This document shows, in pieces, positions 62,094 to 64,000 of a stretch of 64,000 bases of DNA. The DNA is taken from the NCBI RefSeq assembly GCF_964031165.1, contig NZ_OZ035011.1, positions 1,106,001 to 1,170,000 of the forward strand, written 5' to 3'. Position 1 is the stretch's first letter. Every line of letters begins with the position of its first letter. Origin of the DNA: Rickettsiella endosymbiont of Rhagonycha lignosa (lineage in GTDB: Bacteria > Pseudomonadota > Gammaproteobacteria > Diplorickettsiales > Diplorickettsiaceae). Made by a program: the position numbers and the translations under genes. Under the pieces are notes generated by a model that made no database searches, had not been told where the DNA came from, and was given only the letters and a program-made list of their open reading frames with translations.

Positions 62094-62168
62094 GGCGATC
62101 CTTACGCTGATATGAATCAGTTCAAGTTCGACGGGTCATAATCTCAGCCGTTTCCGACACCCCGCGCC
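62094..62168 (-). ncRNA. TPP riboswitch (THI element) of the thi operon
   Basis: Read leftwards, GGCG (62168-62165) and CGCC (62097-62094) close the P1 stem. Inside are the THI-box blocks GCGGGGTGTC, GGCTGAGATTATGACCC, TTGAACTGATTCATATCAG and GCGTAAGGAT. The CTGAGA pyrimidine-sensing motif is intact. Upstream, TTGCAA and TATAGA (19-bp spacing) are a possible promoter. Binding of thiamine pyrophosphate should favour the terminator at 62054-62082 and switch off all six downstream genes. Confidence 0.95.
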
Positions 62169-62217
62169 ATCTAACAAGTCAATTCTATATTAAATTTAAT
62201 GGCTTGTCTTGCAATTA

Positions 62218-62596
62218 TTATCTCCTGAAGCTCTTTCGATTGGCGTCGCTATGTGCTTCTGAAGTTTCTAATCTGCTTATTAACTCCTTTTTCAAACATC
62301 CAACTTGTAATATCAATCTAGTTTCGCTTTCAGAACAAGTGCGCATTTCACTTTCACGGTTACGTAATTCTTGTTGATCCGAGGGAAGCTCGCGTTGCAA
62401 GTTGGCCAAATTTGCACTTTCAGTTGCCGTTAAATTGGATCGATAGGTAAGATCAGATATTTTATTTTCTTTTCTTGTTACTGCACGTTGTTGATTAGCA
62501 CGACGTGTGGTCAGCATTTTTAAATCTCGACTACAATTCGAGAGCTCAGTTTGTTTGTTTTGCAATTTCCTGCTGAAGTTGATCAATGGTTGGCAT
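62218..62596 (-). pseudogene. Coiled-coil protein gene with a frameshift at an AAAC repeat
   Basis: The long frame (62586-62218) lacks an ATG and would need a TTG start. An ATG at 62596 opens another frame (MPTIDQLQQEIAKQTN) that stops at 62546, just past three AAAC units (62560-62549). Removing one unit joins the two frames smoothly as EIAKQTELSNCSRDL. The joined product of about 125 residues is a Gln/Glu/Arg-rich coiled coil (NLANLQRELPSDQQELRN) with no signal peptide or known family. It is either a recently broken gene or one switched by slippage. It lies just upstream of the TPP riboswitch, on the same strand. Confidence 0.55.
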
Positions 62597-62729
62597 ATTT
62601 TTTATTTTTCCAAATATAAAAAAATTAGAAAACGCAGTATAAATAAAGGATTTTTTTTTGCAATAAAATTATTGATAATAATAATTTTAACAAAAAAAAT
62701 AATAAAAATTATTCAATTTGCATTTCGCT

Positions 62730-62790
62730 AGCATTAAAATCAAAGTATAACTACCTCGTCTCTACATTATTAAAATTACGCAAAAGCATC
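62730..62790 (-). pseudogene. Decayed fragment of the leucyl aminopeptidase gene
   Basis: AGCATTAAAATCAAA followed by about 45 bp matches 63549-63609 inside the aminopeptidase gene at roughly three quarters of positions (TCTCTACATTATTAAAATTACGC against TCTCTGCACTAATAAAACTACGC). The piece lies on the other side of the acetyltransferase gene. No open frame remains. Confidence 0.65.
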
Positions 62791-62794
62791 TTTT

Positions 62795-63424
62795 TTAAAT
62801 TAATCCAGGCTTGGTAGCACACACTGCACTTGGAAATTTTATTAAATCGATGGTATTTATAAAGAAAAAATGACGAAGTTGCCCCCATTTAGGCTTTTCG
62901 TCAATTTTTTTCATCCCTGCTGTCTGCAGTAATTTAATAGAGGGGGGATTATCTGGACGTGCAGTTGCATAAATACCCGTAAAACTTTCGCCTAAAATTT
63001 TATAATTTTCTTTTAATAGGGGTGCATATTCTTGCACAACCAACGGTATGGTTTCCTTCCCATACTTTTGTCCCCAGAATTTCTTATCTAAAGCATAAGC
63101 TAAGTGAGCAACACCAGGCCACTTGCTCTCATCTAATAAAACATGTCCAATAAATTCATCGGTATCGTTTTTTAAAATCGCTAATGAACTAAAGGGGTTA
63201 TCATTATTCCATTTTGCAACCCATTGTTTATGTTGTTCGCCAATTTTATCTTCACTCCAAGGATTTCCATCCATTACTTTAAGCATATTTTCTGAGTCCA
63301 TAAATAGCTTTTTATAATTACAAAGATGGTTGGGGATAGTAGACTCCATCACTAATCTTTCAGTTTTTATACTTACATTTAATCGATTAGTTTCTGAATT
63401 TTTTTCAAAAAAAATATCTGGCAT
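62795..63424 (-). CDS. GNAT-family N-acetyltransferase
   Basis: A 209-residue protein of the RimJ/RimL-like acetyltransferase group. It opens its domain with IKTERLVMESTIPNHLCNY and has a beta4 strand (EFIGHVLLD). A pyrophosphate-binding region (KKFWGQKYGKETIPLVVQ), then YATARPDNPPSIKLLQTAGMKK near the C-terminus, are usual for GNAT enzymes that acetylate protein N-termini or small amines. The substrate is unknown. GGAGG lies 5 nt before the ATG. It sits between the aminopeptidase gene and a decayed piece of that same gene, suggesting a local duplication or insertion. Confidence 0.85.
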   Translation of the reverse strand: MPDIFFEKNSETNRLNVSIKTERLVMESTIPNHLCNYKKLFMDSENMLKVMDGNPWSEDKIGEQHKQWVAKWNNDNPFSSLAILKNDTDEFIGHVLLDESKWPGVAHLAYALDKKFWGQKYGKETIPLVVQEYAPLLKENYKILGESFTGIYATARPDNPPSIKLLQTAGMKKIDEKPKWGQLRHFFFINTIDLIKFPSAVCATKPGLI

Positions 63425-63452
63425 ATAACCTCCATGTCAGTAAAATTTCTAA

Positions 63453-64000
63453 TTAAATTGGATATCGTTCTAATAAATAACTAAATACCGTTAATATTGC
63501 CATCGCTTCTCCGCCTTCGGGTCGGCCTGGTCTGTTATTAACATTGTAAGCATTAAAATCAAAATGTAACCACGTTGTCTCTGCACTAATAAAACTACGC
63601 AAAAACAACGCCGCTGTAATCGCACCCGCAAAGGGTGAAGATCCACAATTGTTTAAATCGGCAAATTTGCTATCGAGCAATTTTTGATACGGTTTATATA
63701 AAGGTAAACGCCATACTGGATCCTGTTGTTGGTGACTATGTTGTATAATATCATGTGCTAATTGTTCTTGGTCGGTAAAAAAGGCACTTATTTCTGTTCC
63801 GACTGCACCTCTTGCAGCACCAGTCAAGGTAGCAAAATCAATCAACAATTCTGGACTTTCACTATCCGCTTCACACAAAGCATCCGCTAAAATAAGTCGA
63901 CCTTCAGCATCGGTATTTCCAATCTCTACCGTTAAACCATGTCGAGTCTGAATAATATCACCTGGTTTATAAGCGTTGCCTGCAATCAAATTTTCCACAG
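63453..64000 (-). CDS. pepA: Leucyl aminopeptidase (M17 family), C-terminal part
   Basis: Cytosolic hexameric metallopeptidase that removes N-terminal residues. The gene enters from the right edge, so only about the last 180 residues are seen. They include the M17 signature NTDAEGRLILADAL (metal and catalytic residues), followed by DFATLTGAARGAVG, ADLNNCGSSPFAGAITAALFL and WLHFDFNAYNV. The C-terminus is intact (ending SYLLERYPI). Another M17 member close to PepA cannot be excluded from the C-terminal part alone. Confidence 0.9.
   Translation of the reverse strand, partial: VENLIAGNAYKPGDIIQTRHGLTVEIGNTDAEGRLILADALCEADSESPELLIDFATLTGAARGAVGTEISAFFTDQEQLAHDIIQHSHQQQDPVWRLPLYKPYQKLLDSKFADLNNCGSSPFAGAITAALFLRSFISAETTWLHFDFNAYNVNNRPGRPEGGEAMAILTVFSYLLERYPI

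Noticed and set aside
62507-62731. 74-codon plus-strand frame opposite the coiled-coil gene
   Set aside because: It is Lys/Ile-rich low-complexity translation of AT-rich sequence, half of it antisense to the coiled-coil frame.

Overview
The window looks like chromosome of a low-GC gammaproteobacterium of the order Legionellales, most likely a Rickettsiella/Diplorickettsia-type intracellular associate of arthropods. This is inferred from content, not from a marker gene: AT-rich coding, ankyrin and coiled-coil effector-like genes, a three-subunit insecticidal Tc toxin, and a THI5-type thiamine gene of the sort known in Legionella, set among ordinary gammaproteobacterial housekeeping genes. No rRNA, CRISPR array, integrase or insertion sequence was seen.

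Layout. 1-11 kb: envelope block. On the minus strand are the start of a lysine-rich histone-like protein, an RMD1/DUF155 membrane protein and an L,D-transpeptidase. On the plus strand are rodA, mltB, an rlpA-like lipoprotein, a GT87-like membrane protein, lgt, a MATE exporter and gpmI. A dispersed element of about 140 bp occurs three times here, once inside the GT87 reading frame. 11-22 kb: a small outer-membrane beta-barrel gene, then two giant paralogues (1774 and 1249 aa) made of Ig-like repeats plus a C-terminal propeller-like region. The wreck of a second barrel gene lies between them, showing that barrel and giant were duplicated together. 22-24 kb: a C-terminal processing protease and an unknown membrane protein. 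24-39.5 kb: a complete minus-strand Tc operon (tcA, tcB, tcC) whose TcC carries an unrecognised Gly/Ala-rich toxin tail.

39.5-43.3 kb: metE-metF. Its leader reads as a full regulatory unit: a promoter with a consensus -10 and 17-bp spacing, a SAM-II riboswitch, an antiterminator pairing and an intrinsic terminator. 43.3-50.8 kb: an accessory island of unknown and effector-like genes (TM hairpins, LRR/ankyrin-like repeats, a J-domain-like HPD motif, ankyrin repeats) with direct repeats and gene fragments. It ends at the 3' end of a tRNA-Lys gene. 51-56.6 kb: an Nramp-like metal transporter behind a near-perfect Fur box, an OPT transporter, serS and folD.

56.7-62.2 kb: a six-gene thiamine operon read leftwards from a TPP riboswitch with its own terminator: THI5-type HMP-P synthase, thiO, thiS, thiG, a ThiD-ThiE fusion and thiF-rhodanese. 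The pyrimidine half is supplied by the single-turnover THI5 enzyme, since no thiC lies in the window. The thiazole half comes from ThiO/ThiS/ThiG/ThiF, and ThiE joins them. The ThiD half has lost its signature motifs, so a working HMP-P kinase must be encoded elsewhere. 62.2-64 kb: a frameshifted coiled-coil gene, a GNAT acetyltransferase next to a decayed fragment of the neighbouring aminopeptidase gene, and the 3' part of that leucyl aminopeptidase gene.
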